Shown here: positions 48,012 through 57,725 of the stretch, piece by piece
How the letters are laid out: each line of letters opens with the position of its first letter
Position numbering within the stretch: the stretch's first letter is position 1
Source of the DNA: Chromatiaceae bacterium
Lineage (GTDB): Bacteria; Pseudomonadota; Gammaproteobacteria; Chromatiales; Chromatiaceae
Direction: 5' to 3'
Length of the DNA stretch: 57,832 nucleotides
Assembly: GCA_013426805.1 (NCBI GenBank)
Contig: JACDZG010000037.1
Span: forward strand, 1 to 57,832
Notes under the pieces: generated by a model
What the model was told of the DNA's origin: nothing
The model's database searches: none
Seen by the model: only the letters and a program-made list of their open reading frames with translations
Made by a program: the position numbers and the translations under genes

Positions 48012-48539
48012 ATGCCCATCAAGTCGCGTATTCGCACCGTTCCCCATTATCCCAAGCCGGGCGTGATGTTCCGCGACATCACGACGCTGCTCAAAGACCC
48101 GGTCGGCTTCCGCATCACCATCAATGAGCTGGTCAATCGCTACACCGCGGAGAAGATCGACCGGGTGGCCGGCATCGAGGCACGCGGCTTCATCATCGGC
48201 GCGGCGCTGGCGTACCAACTGGGTGTCGGCTTCGTGCCGATTCGCAAGAAGGGCAAACTGCCGGCGGAAACCGTCGGCCACGATTACGACCTCGAATACG
48301 GCACCGATCGCATCGAGATGCATGTCGACTCCGTGTCCCAAGGCGAGCGGGTACTGCTGGTCGATGACCTGATCGCCACCGGCGGCACCGCCACGGCGGC
48401 CTGCAAGTTGATCGAGAGCATGGGCGGCACCATCGTCGAATGTTGCTTCGTCATCGACCTGCCCGATCTGGGCGGGCGCAAGCGGCTCGAAAAGCATGGG
48501 CAGAAAGTGTTCGCGTTGTGCGAGTTTGAAGGCGATTGA
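48012..48539 (+). CDS. apt: Adenine phosphoribosyltransferase
   Basis: A 175-residue type I phosphoribosyltransferase converting adenine and PRPP to AMP. The PRPP loop is [35 protein letters not shown] and [16 protein letters not shown] mark the adenine enzyme. I start at ATG 48012 because the frame upstream of it only shadows mtnP. It works directly on the mtnP product. Confidence 0.95.
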   Translation: MPIKSRIRTVPHYPKPGVMFRDITTLLKDPVGFRITINELVNRYTAEKIDRVAGIEARGFIIGAALAYQLGVGFVPIRKKGKLPAETVGHDYDLEYGTDRIEMHVDSVSQGERVLLVDDLIATGGTATAACKLIESMGGTIVECCFVIDLPDLGGRKRLEKHGQKVFALCEFEGD

Positions 48540-48625
48540 ACCGCCGGCCTTGGTCATCGTTCCGGCCCCTGAAGACCAGAGGCGGAGGCTTTAGGCGATT
48601 TCCGACAATTTGGATACCGGTGAGT

Positions 48626-48683
48626 GTAGGTGCGACTTCAGTCGCACCTGCGTCCGAGTCGCTGCGACTGAAGTCGCACCTAC
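48626..48683. repeat. Inverted pair of palindromic repeats
   Basis: GTAGGTGCGACTTCAGTCGCA (48626-48646) and its exact reverse complement (48663-48683). Each arm is itself a palindrome around TTCA/TGAA, so the region can form a cruciform or two hairpins. It is related to the palindrome next to the group IIC intron. Confidence 0.85.
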
Positions 48684-48701
48684 ATCCGAGCTTCGTAGCC
48701 T

Positions 48702-48782
48702 CGTAGGGTGGACAAGCGTAGCGCAGTCCACCAGCGGCGACGCGGGATTCGGTGGACTGCGCTAACGCTTGTCCACCCTACG
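48702..48782. repeat. Long interrupted palindrome
   Basis: Arms CGTAGGGTGGACAAGCG... and ...CGCTTGTCCACCCTACG of about 31 bases, with small mismatches around a TA, separated by an 18-base loop. This 'GTAGGGTGGACAAGCGTAGCG' element is a familiar repeat of environmental proteobacteria. It lies 14 bases before the 3' end of the glycosyltransferase gene. Confidence 0.8.
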
Positions 48783-48795
48783 GCCGATACGACGA

Positions 48796-50241
48796 TCACG
48801 GCCGCAACCGCGCCAACTTCGGCAAATCCCGCCCGTCGAGAAGCTGCATGACCCCGACGGCGATGAGGCCGCCGATGACGAGGGTGAGATAGAGGGCCGC
48901 CGCGGGCTGTTCCAGCAGGGCAAAGCCGAGCAGGCCGAGGCCGGCTGCGGCCTCGCTCACGCCATAGCGTCGGCGTTTGGCGGTTGCCACACCGGGAGCG
49001 GCGGATTTTGGCGTGCGCACGAACTCGCTGCGATACCCCACCAGGGCTTCCACACCGGCCCGGGCGTTCGAGATCAGGAGCCCGGTCGACAGGAACAGGG
49101 CGGCGACAATCTCCAGGGGCGCACCCGGGCGGTTCTCACGGGTGGTCCCCAGCAACAAAAATCCCACGGTCCCGAGGATGCCGACCAGGGAGGTCCACAC
49201 CGCCGCCGCCGCCAGTGTCGGCCCGGCCACCACCGCGCCGGCGATATAGGGGAGTCCCAGCAGGGTGCAGGAGGCGCCGATGAGATAGGCCAGGGGTTGA
49301 CCCATCTCCAGGGTCAGCATGAACTTATGCCGGAATGACAGGGCCCTGCTGCGCCAGACGCGGGGCGTCAGCTTGAGCGCGCACTGCACGAATCCTTTGG
49401 TCCAGCGAAACTGCTGCGCCCGCCAGGCCGGCGCGGAGGCCGGCAGGGCGCCGGGGACGGTCAGATCAACCAGGAAGGCCGAGCGCCACCCGCGCAGCCG
49501 CGCGCGCACGCTGAGGTCCAAATCCTCGGTCAGGGTGTCGCCCTGCCAGCCGCCGGCATCGTCGATGGCGGCCCGCCGCCACACCCCGCAGGTGCCGTTG
49601 AACGGCAGGAACAGGCCGAGCCGCCAGCGCGCCTCCTGCTCGACCCGGAAATGGGCATCCAGGAGCCGTGCCTGGATGCGGGTCAACAGATTCTCGGGCG
49701 CATTGAGGTGAGTCCAGCGGGCCTGGACGTAGGCCATCGCCGGGTTCGCCTCCAACACCGCCAGGGTACGCCGCAAAAAATCCGGCGGCGGGATGAAATC
49801 CGCATCGAAGATGGCGACATAGGGCGCGCCGCAGCGCTTCAGGCCAGCGGCGAGGGCGCCCGCCTTGAACGCCGTGCGGTGCGTCCGTTGCAGCAACTCA
49901 ATGCGGAAACCCTGCCGCTTGAGGTCAGCGACCGCCTGACGACTCAGGGCGCAAGAACCGTCGGTGCTGTCATCAAGCACCTGAATCCGCAAGCGGTCGC
50001 GCGGCCAGTCGAAGGCGGCCACGGCGCCCAGGATGCGCCGGACCAGGGCTCCTTCGTTATAGAGCGGCACCTGCACCAGAACCTGCGGGAGCTCGGCACC
50101 GTCCAATCGGGCGTGCACGCTGCGCCGTTCGCCGGCCAGCAGCCGGGCGGCGGCGAGCACGACGAGGTTCAGTGACAGCGCGCTCAAGATGATCAGACCA
50201 ACCGTAACCAGGTGATCCAAGGCAGGGACGGATACGAGCAT
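48796..50241 (-). CDS. Membrane glycosyltransferase, family 2 (processive type)
   Basis: A 481-residue membrane protein. One helix near residues 10-35, then a GT-A domain with VQVPLYNEGALVRRIL, LDDSTDG, FDADFIPPPDFL (DxD), TEDLDLSVRARLRGW (TED) and QQFRWTKGFVQ (QxxRW). These are the motifs of cellulose/chitin/PNAG-synthase-like processive enzymes. Four to five membrane segments follow. Product unknown; the nearby secreted 1911-residue protein and the deacetylase at 45-46 kb suggest an exopolysaccharide context, but there is no linked export operon. Confidence 0.85.
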   Translation of the reverse strand: MLVSVPALDHLVTVGLIILSALSLNLVVLAAARLLAGERRSVHARLDGAELPQVLVQVPLYNEGALVRRILGAVAAFDWPRDRLRIQVLDDSTDGSCALSRQAVADLKRQGFRIELLQRTHRTAFKAGALAAGLKRCGAPYVAIFDADFIPPPDFLRRTLAVLEANPAMAYVQARWTHLNAPENLLTRIQARLLDAHFRVEQEARWRLGLFLPFNGTCGVWRRAAIDDAGGWQGDTLTEDLDLSVRARLRGWRSAFLVDLTVPGALPASAPAWRAQQFRWTKGFVQCALKLTPRVWRSRALSFRHKFMLTLEMGQPLAYLIGASCTLLGLPYIAGAVVAGPTLAAAAVWTSLVGILGTVGFLLLGTTRENRPGAPLEIVAALFLSTGLLISNARAGVEALVGYRSEFVRTPKSAAPGVATAKRRRYGVSEAAAGLGLLGFALLEQPAAALYLTLVIGGLIAVGVMQLLDGRDLPKLARLRP

Positions 50242-50393
50242 GAAGAAACCCTTTGATTAACGACCAAGCGTCGAGCGGTGAACACGTTCGCGCCGGACGA
50301 AGACGATAAGAAGCGGCCGGAGCGACCAGCATATTCGCGTCAATCACTGGGCGGCCTTGGTCATAGTTGCGGCCAGCCGAGGGGCCGACCAAC

Positions 50394-50452
50394 TGGAGTC
50401 CAAGGCTTCAGCCTTGGATCGGCATAGGCCAAGGCTGAAGCCTTGGACTCCA
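50394..50452. repeat. Palindromic repeat with 20-plus-base arms
   Basis: TGGAGTCCAAGGCTTCAGCC... is followed by its reverse complement across a short loop (...GGCTGAAGCCTTGGACTCCA). It is flanked by GGCCTTGGTCAT (50353-50364) and the inverted GATCAAGGCC (50478-50487), so the whole 50353-50487 stretch looks like one composite element. Confidence 0.75.
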
Positions 50453-50510
50453 AATGCGCATCGCTGGGCGAAAAGAGGATCAAGGCCCTCGATCGATAGC
50501 CGGCAATCGC

Positions 50511-51299
50511 CTAACCCTCCCGGGACTCGGCGCCGGCAGCCGGGACGTCAGAAAACCGCATGGACGCGCTGACGAGCCGGGCACGCAGGGTATCCATCGC
50601 GGTCTCCAAGTCGATCCGGCCGCGAAAGCCTAACAGGATGCAGGCGTCGGCGCCAAGATGGGGCAGGCTGAACATCTTGAGGTGCGGGAACGCCTCCCCC
50701 AGGTCACGCATCAGCGGGATCAAAGCGCTTTCCGGCACTCCCAGCACCTGCACGGCCGACTCGCGCACCAGATCCGCGGTCCCGTAATGCGTTTCCAGCA
50801 CCCATTCGGCCATGGGCCAGGCCATTTGCGGAAAACCCGGCAGAAACCAGTGTCCGGACATGGAGAATCCGGGGATCTGATTGAATGGATTAGGAACCAG
50901 CGCAGCGCCCGCCGGCAAATCAGCCATCAGGATGCGATGGGGGTAGGCCGCGTCTCCAAAGCGTGCTTCGATCAGGTCCCGCGCGCCCGGGTGGCGCACC
51001 AAAGGCACGCCGGCCGCCGCGGCGGCACAGGCGCGCGTGCGATCGTCCGGCGTAGCGCCGATCCCGCCGCAGACGAACACCGGGTCAGCCCGCCCCATGG
51101 ACCAGCGCAAATGCGCTTCCAGCACTGCCGGGTCATCGGGCAGCAGCCAATGCCAGGCCAGTGCGTGTCCGCGCTGGCCCACCAGCGTCTTGAATGTCCG
51201 CAGATGCTGGTCCGTGCGCGCGCCGTTCAATACTTCGTCACCAATGACGATGAGACCGAAACCAACGGGCCCGAGGCTGGACCGATTTGTAATATCCAT
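50511..51299 (-). CDS. CinA/MoaB-like molybdopterin-binding domain protein
   Basis: A 262-residue protein starting at ATG 51299. GFGLIVIGDEVLNGARTDQH is the MoCF_biosynth (CinA N-terminal) opening, and VFVCGGIGATPDDRTRACAA is the nucleotide/pterin loop (GGxGxTxDD). The nicotinamide-nucleotide amidase domain of full CinA is absent, so this is the N-terminal-domain-only type found in many proteobacteria. Its exact substrate is unknown. Confidence 0.82.
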   Translation of the reverse strand: MDITNRSSLGPVGFGLIVIGDEVLNGARTDQHLRTFKTLVGQRGHALAWHWLLPDDPAVLEAHLRWSMGRADPVFVCGGIGATPDDRTRACAAAAAGVPLVRHPGARDLIEARFGDAAYPHRILMADLPAGAALVPNPFNQIPGFSMSGHWFLPGFPQMAWPMAEWVLETHYGTADLVRESAVQVLGVPESALIPLMRDLGEAFPHLKMFSLPHLGADACILLGFRGRIDLETAMDTLRARLVSASMRFSDVPAAGAESREG

Positions 51300-51502
51300 G
51301 GTTGAGGTGACCGCCAAGACGAAACTCCAGCACTTCCTTTCAGGTTCGATCGCGAAGATCGGATTGTCAGGTAATTCCAATTCTGTGAACTAGACCACAA
51401 CTCCGACCTGGCCGCCGCACCATACTCTCCTGAGGTGTGCCAGGAGTTGGGACGCGACGCACCACAAACAAGCCCCAAGGCCCTTCGGGCGGGACGGCAA
51501 CC

Positions 51503-54500
51503 GTGAACGACGCGCATCGCCAAGCCCTGTGTTTGCTCATCTCCCTGACCCTGTTGTGCGGGACCACCCAAGCCGCGACCCTGACCGTTGGCGCCGCGGC
51601 GCCGTATCAGACGCTTGCCGCGGCCTATGCGGCGGCCCAGCCGGGCGACGTGCTGGAGATCGCCGACGGGCGCACCTATAACGAGAGCCTCTCGATCTTC
51701 AAGGAGAATCTGACCCTGCGCGCCGCACCGGGCGCCGCACCCACCATCCGCGGCAAAGCGGCCAGCCATGGCGCGGCCATCTTCATCGCCGCCGATGGGG
51801 TCACCATCGAGGGGCTGACCCTTGACGGCATCGACCGCAGCGGCCGGGTGCTGTCCACCCTGGCGCCCACGCGGCTGATCATCCGCGACAACGTGATCCG
51901 CAACGGCGCCTACGGCATCTTCACACTCTACACCGCGGGGGACTCCCAGGGTTTCCGGATCGAGCGCAACGACCTCTATGACAACGCCTCGGACCTCTGG
52001 CTGCACAATGTCAGCGGCGCCTGGGTGGCGGACAACAGCGTTCATTCCAATTCCGGCTCCGGAATCGGCATCGGCGGCTACTCCTCGCACATCCAAGTGG
52101 TCGCCAATCAGGCTTACGCGGACCTGCCGCCCACGCAACTGCGCTCCCGTTACGGCATCCTGGTCTCCGGCGATGACAATCTGGTGTCACATAATGAGGT
52201 CCATGGCACGGTGCAGGGCATCTGTTTGAGCTGGAGCGCCGGCAATCAGGTGCTCCGCAACGTCGTGTACGACAATCTCCAACAGAACTTCGCGCTGATC
52301 GGCGCACTCGACAACCGGCTCGAGGGCAACCTCGACTTCTTCACCGGGACCCAATTCGCGGGTGGCATGTCGATTTATCTGGCCAACGCCAGCCACAACA
52401 GCATCAGCCAGCACTCCTCGATCGGCGCCGGGCGCGGCATCTGGTTCACGCAGAATTCCGGGGCCAGCCTCGACAACAGCGTGCTCGACTCGGTGTTCGT
52501 CGGCGACCCGGCCGTCGGCCGTTACGGCCTGGATGCCACCGCGGCTTCAGTGACCCAGGCGCAACTGAGCCATCTGGCGATCCACGGGTTTCGCGCGGCC
52601 TTGGGCGGGGGCCTGGCGGTCGCCAGTCTCTACCCGACCGACCCCCGCCTGACCACCGATTACCGGCTGAGCACCGACAGTTGGGCCTTGAGTGCCGGCA
52701 GCCTGGGGCAGCATCTGGGGGTCCATGGCGCCGGGCTGGACCGCATCGACCACGATCTGGACACGGTTGCGGACCTGGCCGCATTCACCCGCTTCAACAC
52801 CCCGACCGCGGCCCTGGCCGCCGGCGGTCTGGAGATCGCCGATCCGCAAGACGGGGTGCAGCGCGACGCCGGTCTGCTGAGCCTTGCCGCGCTGTCCGGC
52901 AATTTGGACGTGATCGTGGAGTACCGCGACCATGCGCTCCTGAACACCGGCTATCAGGCCAAGCTGGCGCTGCTGCTCGCGGGACCGGACTACGACTGGG
53001 CGACCGACCAGCCGCTGGCCCGTCTCACCCATACGCTTCACGACAGCAGCAACTGGTCCTGGCACAGCTTCACGCAACCCGGCGGCCCCGGCTATAACTA
53101 CAACCACAGCGGACGGCTGCAAAGCGGCTACCTGCGGCTCACCCGGCAGGAGGGGCTGATCCGCGCCTTCGTCTGGAACATGGATCACTGGCAGGCCCTG
53201 GCCGGCGAAGGATTGGGCGTGACCAGCGCGGCCCCGCTGCGGGTTGGCGTGCGCATGCTCAGCAATTGGAATGATGACTATTCGGTCCGGATCGAGCGCA
53301 TCCAGATTCAGTCGGATACCGACGGCGACGGGCTCCTGGATGCCGAGGAAGAGGTGCTCGGCACCTTCCCGGACCTCGCCGACAGCGACGCGGACGGCGT
53401 CCCGGACGGCGCCGAGCTCGCCCCGCGCGACGCCAGTACCCAGTCCCCGACGCCGGCGCAACTGGCCGGCGACGCGGCCGTCCGGCTGCGCTGGTTCAGT
53501 GGCGCGCAACAACGACGCTTCATCCTGGCCCACAACCTGACCGGCGTCGAGGCCGCGGTCGCGTTCCCGGTGACGGGTCTCGCGGCCGTGCAAGTCCCGC
53601 TGGAGGGGATCGCGGTGCCGCCGAGCAACGGTCAGCTCAGCGACACGCTGCCGGCGTTCGCCCGTCGACTCTATCGGATCGCCGAGGATGCCTCCCTTCT
53701 CCTCCCGGCACCACCCGCGGCGCCCCTGGTGCAACCGCGCGACGGCCCCTGGACCCTGGATCTCAGCGCTTACGTGCTCGACCTCCACGGGGCTTCGCCG
53801 TTGACCTTCAGCCTGGTGTCGCTCGATCCGACCGCCCTCACCGGCACCCTGACCGGCGCCAGCCTCCAACTCACCCCGACCGCTGCCGCTTGCGGTCCGA
53901 GCAGCATCCGCTTCAAAGTCGCCAACGAGTTGGGCGATGAGGTTCTGGTGGACTTCGCCGTCCAGAGCCTGGGCAACGCCGGTCCCAACCTGCTGGCCAA
54001 CGGCAACTTCGAACAGGTCGGCCCGGCCGGCGGACAGATTCCCGGGTGGATCTACAACATCTGGAGTGGGACCGCCGAGTTGGCGCAGGACGTCAACGCG
54101 CAGGAAGGTCAGCACGCCGCCCGCATCCAGGGCCTCGGCACCAGCAAGAGCGCGATCCGCCAAACCCTGACACTGAGCCCCGGGCGCTATCGGTTGAGCG
54201 CGCGGGTCGCCTCCTGGGACCTGCGGCCCGGCGAATTCAATCGCACCAGCGTGCTCTATGTGAGTGGAACCGGCGGCGCCGACCTGTGGCTGCCGCTGGT
54301 CGGCGGCGACAGTGACTGGACCGCCGCGGAGCTGATTCTCACGCTGACCGAAACCCGTAGCGTCACGTTCTATTTCTTCAATTACGGCTCGGGCTACCTG
54401 TGGGTGGACGACGTGCGACTGCAGACCCTCGAACCCTGTGCCGCCGATGCCGATAGCGCCCGGCTGACCGGCCCGACCGGCGACCCGCTCGGCTTCGTGC

Positions 54501-57238
54501 CGCCGGTCACCGCCGCCGACCTGCTGCTTGCCGGCTATTGCCCCGACCCGGGGATGGCCGACACCCTGATCTGCCGACGCCTGGCCGGGGTCGACCCGAC
54601 GACGCTGACCACACCGCGCGCCGCCGGTCCACTCACCATCGCCGGCTTCGATCCCTGGCGCGCGGTCGGAGACACGGCCGGTTACCTCAACCTGGGCGCC
54701 GCGGTCACACTGCCGACCGACTGGAGCGGCCACGACTACCTGGAAATCCGTCTCACCAATCCGGGCCCCGCCACCCTGGACGGCATTGTAGAGATCCGCG
54801 ACCGGGACACCAAAGACTACTGGTCGCGGGTCAACTGGTACACCCAGTTCGTCCCCGGCGAGCAGGTCATCCGCATCCCGCTCCAGGTCTTCGTCGGCGA
54901 AAAATCGGTGATACAGCAACGCCGCCGACTCGATCTGACGGCCATCACCCATCTGTTCGTCGACGTGCTGGAGCCTGGTCAGGTGTTCGTCCAGGACGCG
55001 CGGCTCACCCTGGAACCGCCCTATCAGCACGACTTCGCGCGCCTGATCAAGCTCGATCCGGGCACCGATACCAGCCCGATCATGCACGGCTTCACCGCGC
55101 TCACCCCGGCCTCGACCTATCGGCCGGAGTTCGGCTTCGGTTTGACCTCGGCCACCGGGTTACGCGCCGAGGATCGCCGACACCCGGACGAGTTGCTGCG
55201 CGACTGGGTCTCCATCCCGTTCGGCGACCTCAGCATCGCGCTGCCCAACGGCCGCTATCACGTCTGGATGATGCTGGAAGACCCCGGTTACTGGGAATAC
55301 GTGCAGAGTTACAGCTGGCGCGCGGTCGCCGCCGAGGGCTTGCTCGAGTACAGCGACACCATGACCGCGGACCGTCTCTGGTCGCGTATCTTCGCGCACG
55401 CCGCCGCGGAAGACCTGCCGGGCGACGCGATCTGGCAGCGCTATATTCCGGACCGCTACCAGCCGGTGGAATTCACCGTCGACGTCGGAGACGGCAAATT
55501 GGATCTGAGCTTTACCTCGGGCAGCTATTACACCTATGCCAACACACTCTCCGCACTCCTGATCTGGCCTACCGCCGACGAGACCCGCGGCCAGGCCTTT
55601 GTCGCCGAGCTATGGCAGCGGCTGCACGCCCATTTCGACACCGAGTACGTTCAGACCCTGCCCGCGGCCAGCCCGCACCCGGTGCCTGCCGCAACCGCGG
55701 TACCCGGTCTCCTGATCTTCCAGCGTAACCCCGACGACGACATCCAGGCGCACGATTGGCCGACGGAAACCGAACTGGTCGAGGCACTCGACCTGAATCT
55801 CGCCCGCGATGAGTTTGAACCCCTAACGCTGGGACTCTTTGCCAAAACCAAACTGACCCTGACCCGGGCCGAGCTGACCCTGCCGGGGCTCGCCACCCAG
55901 GCGCTGAGCGTCCGCAACAAGATCCGCCGCACCGCGCCGGGCGGCGTGCGCTACAGCGCCCTGCCCCATCTGCTCGACGACCTGGAACTGCCGCTCGAAC
56001 TCCCGGCCAATGCCGCGCGACGCTTGTGGTTCGTGGTCCAGGCACCCGCGGACACGCCCTTGACCCAGGTCGAGGGCACCCTGGCGTTGGGCTTCGCCAA
56101 CGGCGCGTCGGTCACCCTGCCGGTCAGCGTGCGGATCAGCCCCTTCGTGCTGCCCGCGGCCGATATCCCCTTCGGCTACCTGGGAGTGCTTCCGAACTAC
56201 CCGTCCAGCGCCTTCCCAAGCGCCGTGGACGCACGCGTCCTGGCCGACCTGGGACCCGCGGTCCAGTTGGTGAGCGACCATGCCATGACCTCATTCAGTG
56301 GCGGACGCGGCGGCCCGGCCTTCAGCGGCTACGGGGTCGGCGGCGTCCAGATCGACTGGGCGCGGTTCGACTCGGTGATGAGCGCGGCGACCGACGCCCT
56401 CCCCTTCGCCCCGCTGACCTATGGCGGACTGGCACCGAGCGGCGGACTCGGGTTCGAAACCTACGCGGTCACCGATACCCTGACCCGGTACGGCAAGCCC
56501 CACACTCAGGTGCTCACCGACGTCCTGGGCGCCGTGCGTACCCGCTGTGCGGCCCAGGGGTGGCCGGAGCCCATCTACACCGTCGGTGATGAACCCGGCG
56601 AGACCAGCCTGCCCCAGGTCACCGCCTTCGCGGACGCCATCCATGCCGCCGGGTCACGCACCGCGGTCTTCACCAGCTTCACCGCCGCCGACGCGCCTCG
56701 GGCGATCCTGGCGAACCATGTGGACCAGGTCTATCTCAGCCATCACAACGCGGCAGCCATGCAGCATATCCTGGCGCGCGGCCATGCCTGCGGAACCTAC
56801 AACCTGGGCGGACGCTATGCCCGCGGGATTTACCAGTTCAAGCTGCGTCAACTGGGCTGCCGCGCCGGGTTCTACCAATTCGCCTTCGGCTCCAGTCACG
56901 GTGATATGTACTACGCCCTGGACGGCCGCGAGGACGATCTGGTCGCGGCCCTGCCGAGCACCGAGGCCGGCAAACTCATCCCCACCCTGGAGGTGGAGCG
57001 CTTCCGCGAGGCGGTCGACGACTACCGCTACCTGCTGGCCCTGGAACAGGCCATCGCGGCGCCGGTGAATCCGCAAGCCGCGGCAGCCGCCCGCGCCTGG
57101 CTGGACAACCTGATGGCGGACCTCACCGTCGACCACACTGAACTCGCGGACCCGCCGTTCGGCGCCGCGGATCTCGACGCCATTCGCGCTGTTGCGCGGC
57201 AGTTCATCGTTGAGGTTCTGGGGCTGGGGACGGAATAG
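51503..57238 (+). CDS. Secreted multidomain protein: beta-helix, Ca-binding, carbohydrate-binding and GH123/DUF4091-like domains
   Basis: A 1911-residue protein from GTG 51503 (a frame start at 51437 adds 22 residues). Signal peptide 1-26. Residues about 27-380 are a right-handed beta-helix (PYQTLAAAYAAAQPGDVLEI opening, then repeated RIERNDLYDN/HNEVHGT-type turns). A thrombospondin-3-like Ca-binding stretch lies near 605-640 (DTDGDGLLDAEEE, DSDADGVPDGAE). A galactose-binding/CBM-like domain starts near 827 (NLLANGNFEQ), and another sugar-binding-like domain lies near 1040-1170. The C-terminal 500 residues resemble DUF4091/GH123-type enzymes, with VGDEPGE (Asp1696, Glu1697) as likely catalytic pair and a final DDYRYLLALE. 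Probably an extracellular polysaccharide-acting enzyme. Confidence 0.75.
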   Translation: MNDAHRQALCLLISLTLLCGTTQAATLTVGAAAPYQTLAAAYAAAQPGDVLEIADGRTYNESLSIFKENLTLRAAPGAAPTIRGKAASHGAAIFIAADGVTIEGLTLDGIDRSGRVLSTLAPTRLIIRDNVIRNGAYGIFTLYTAGDSQGFRIERNDLYDNASDLWLHNVSGAWVADNSVHSNSGSGIGIGGYSSHIQVVANQAYADLPPTQLRSRYGILVSGDDNLVSHNEVHGTVQGICLSWSAGNQVLRNVVYDNLQQNFALIGALDNRLEGNLDFFTGTQFAGGMSIYLANASHNSISQHSSIGAGRGIWFTQNSGASLDNSVLDSVFVGDPAVGRYGLDATAASVTQAQLSHLAIHGFRAALGGGLAVASLYPTDPRLTTDYRLSTDSWALSAGSLGQHLGVHGAGLDRIDHDLDTVADLAAFTRFNTPTAALAAGGLEIADPQDGVQRDAGLLSLAALSGNLDVIVEYRDHALLNTGYQAKLALLLAGPDYDWATDQPLARLTHTLHDSSNWSWHSFTQPGGPGYNYNHSGRLQSGYLRLTRQEGLIRAFVWNMDHWQALAGEGLGVTSAAPLRVGVRMLSNWNDDYSVRIERIQIQSDTDGDGLLDAEEEVLGTFPDLADSDADGVPDGAELAPRDASTQSPTPAQLAGDAAVRLRWFSGAQQRRFILAHNLTGVEAAVAFPVTGLAAVQVPLEGIAVPPSNGQLSDTLPAFARRLYRIAEDASLLLPAPPAAPLVQPRDGPWTLDLSAYVLDLHGASPLTFSLVSLDPTALTGTLTGASLQLTPTAAACGPSSIRFKVANELGDEVLVDFAVQSLGNAGPNLLANGNFEQVGPAGGQIPGWIYNIWSGTAELAQDVNAQEGQHAARIQGLGTSKSAIRQTLTLSPGRYRLSARVASWDLRPGEFNRTSVLYVSGTGGADLWLPLVGGDSDWTAAELILTLTETRSVTFYFFNYGSGYLWVDDVRLQTLEPCAADADSARLTGPTGDPLGFVPPVTAADLLLAGYCPDPGMADTLICRRLAGVDPTTLTTPRAAGPLTIAGFDPWRAVGDTAGYLNLGAAVTLPTDWSGHDYLEIRLTNPGPATLDGIVEIRDRDTKDYWSRVNWYTQFVPGEQVIRIPLQVFVGEKSVIQQRRRLDLTAITHLFVDVLEPGQVFVQDARLTLEPPYQHDFARLIKLDPGTDTSPIMHGFTALTPASTYRPEFGFGLTSATGLRAEDRRHPDELLRDWVSIPFGDLSIALPNGRYHVWMMLEDPGYWEYVQSYSWRAVAAEGLLEYSDTMTADRLWSRIFAHAAAEDLPGDAIWQRYIPDRYQPVEFTVDVGDGKLDLSFTSGSYYTYANTLSALLIWPTADETRGQAFVAELWQRLHAHFDTEYVQTLPAASPHPVPAATAVPGLLIFQRNPDDDIQAHDWPTETELVEALDLNLARDEFEPLTLGLFAKTKLTLTRAELTLPGLATQALSVRNKIRRTAPGGVRYSALPHLLDDLELPLELPANAARRLWFVVQAPADTPLTQVEGTLALGFANGASVTLPVSVRISPFVLPAADIPFGYLGVLPNYPSSAFPSAVDARVLADLGPAVQLVSDHAMTSFSGGRGGPAFSGYGVGGVQIDWARFDSVMSAATDALPFAPLTYGGLAPSGGLGFETYAVTDTLTRYGKPHTQVLTDVLGAVRTRCAAQGWPEPIYTVGDEPGETSLPQVTAFADAIHAAGSRTAVFTSFTAADAPRAILANHVDQVYLSHHNAAAMQHILARGHACGTYNLGGRYARGIYQFKLRQLGCRAGFYQFAFGSSHGDMYYALDGREDDLVAALPSTEAGKLIPTLEVERFREAVDDYRYLLALEQAIAAPVNPQAAAAARAWLDNLMADLTVDHTELADPPFGAADLDAIRAVARQFIVEVLGLGTE

Positions 57239-57500
57239 AATAGACGGACGATGAACGCGCGCCGTAACCCGACATTCCGGCGCGGAACATCGGGTTACGC
57301 TGCGCGGTCTTGATCAATAGTCCGCCCGCCCCACGCCCGCGTGACACCGCTCCCGCGGTGTCACGCATGTCTTAGGCGCTCTGCGCCCCGGGTCGGCGGG
57401 CCGTATTATGATCAAGGCCCGCCGATCCAATCCTGAAAAGGCAGCGCCCCATGGGGTAGTTCGTCCGGCTAAGTGTAAGTAATGTGCCGAAATTTACGAG
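57239..57500 (+). other. Intergenic region with one copy of the inverted 12-mer
   Basis: It holds short palindromic stretches (ACCGCTCCCGCGGTGTCACG region near 57345-57365) and the ATGATCAAGGCC copy at 57408-57419. No gene is supported. Confidence 0.45.
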
Positions 57501-57683
57501 ATGACTTCACACCACATTTTGATTGAAGAAGCCGGTGCAGCATTGCGGGCACCAGGCGCCCTCAATGACTGGGATGGCCTCTTGTCATGGTTTATGAAAT
57601 ACACAGAAAAACAGCCTTACTCACTTACAGATCCGTATGTCTTGTCTTGGTACAGAGCCGCTCACGATGCATATGGAAAGTAA
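57501..57683 (+). CDS. Possible short hypothetical protein
   Basis: A 60-residue frame, AT-richer than its surroundings, with plausible amino-acid composition (HHILIEEAGAALRAPGALND, then an aromatic-rich second half). The upstream GAG is a weak ribosome site. No family recognised. It may be a real small gene acquired with AT-rich DNA, or a fragment of a longer one. Confidence 0.35.
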   Translation: MTSHHILIEEAGAALRAPGALNDWDGLLSWFMKYTEKQPYSLTDPYVLSWYRAAHDAYGK

Positions 57684-57725
57684 AGATCCCGAGGGCGCAT
57701 GCCTGCAAGATCCGTAGGAGGCAAC

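Noticed and set aside
52547-55087. 846-codon minus-strand frame inside the 1911-residue gene
   Set aside because: Very long but has a shadow-like composition, while the plus strand has a signal peptide and recognisable modules in continuous frame.
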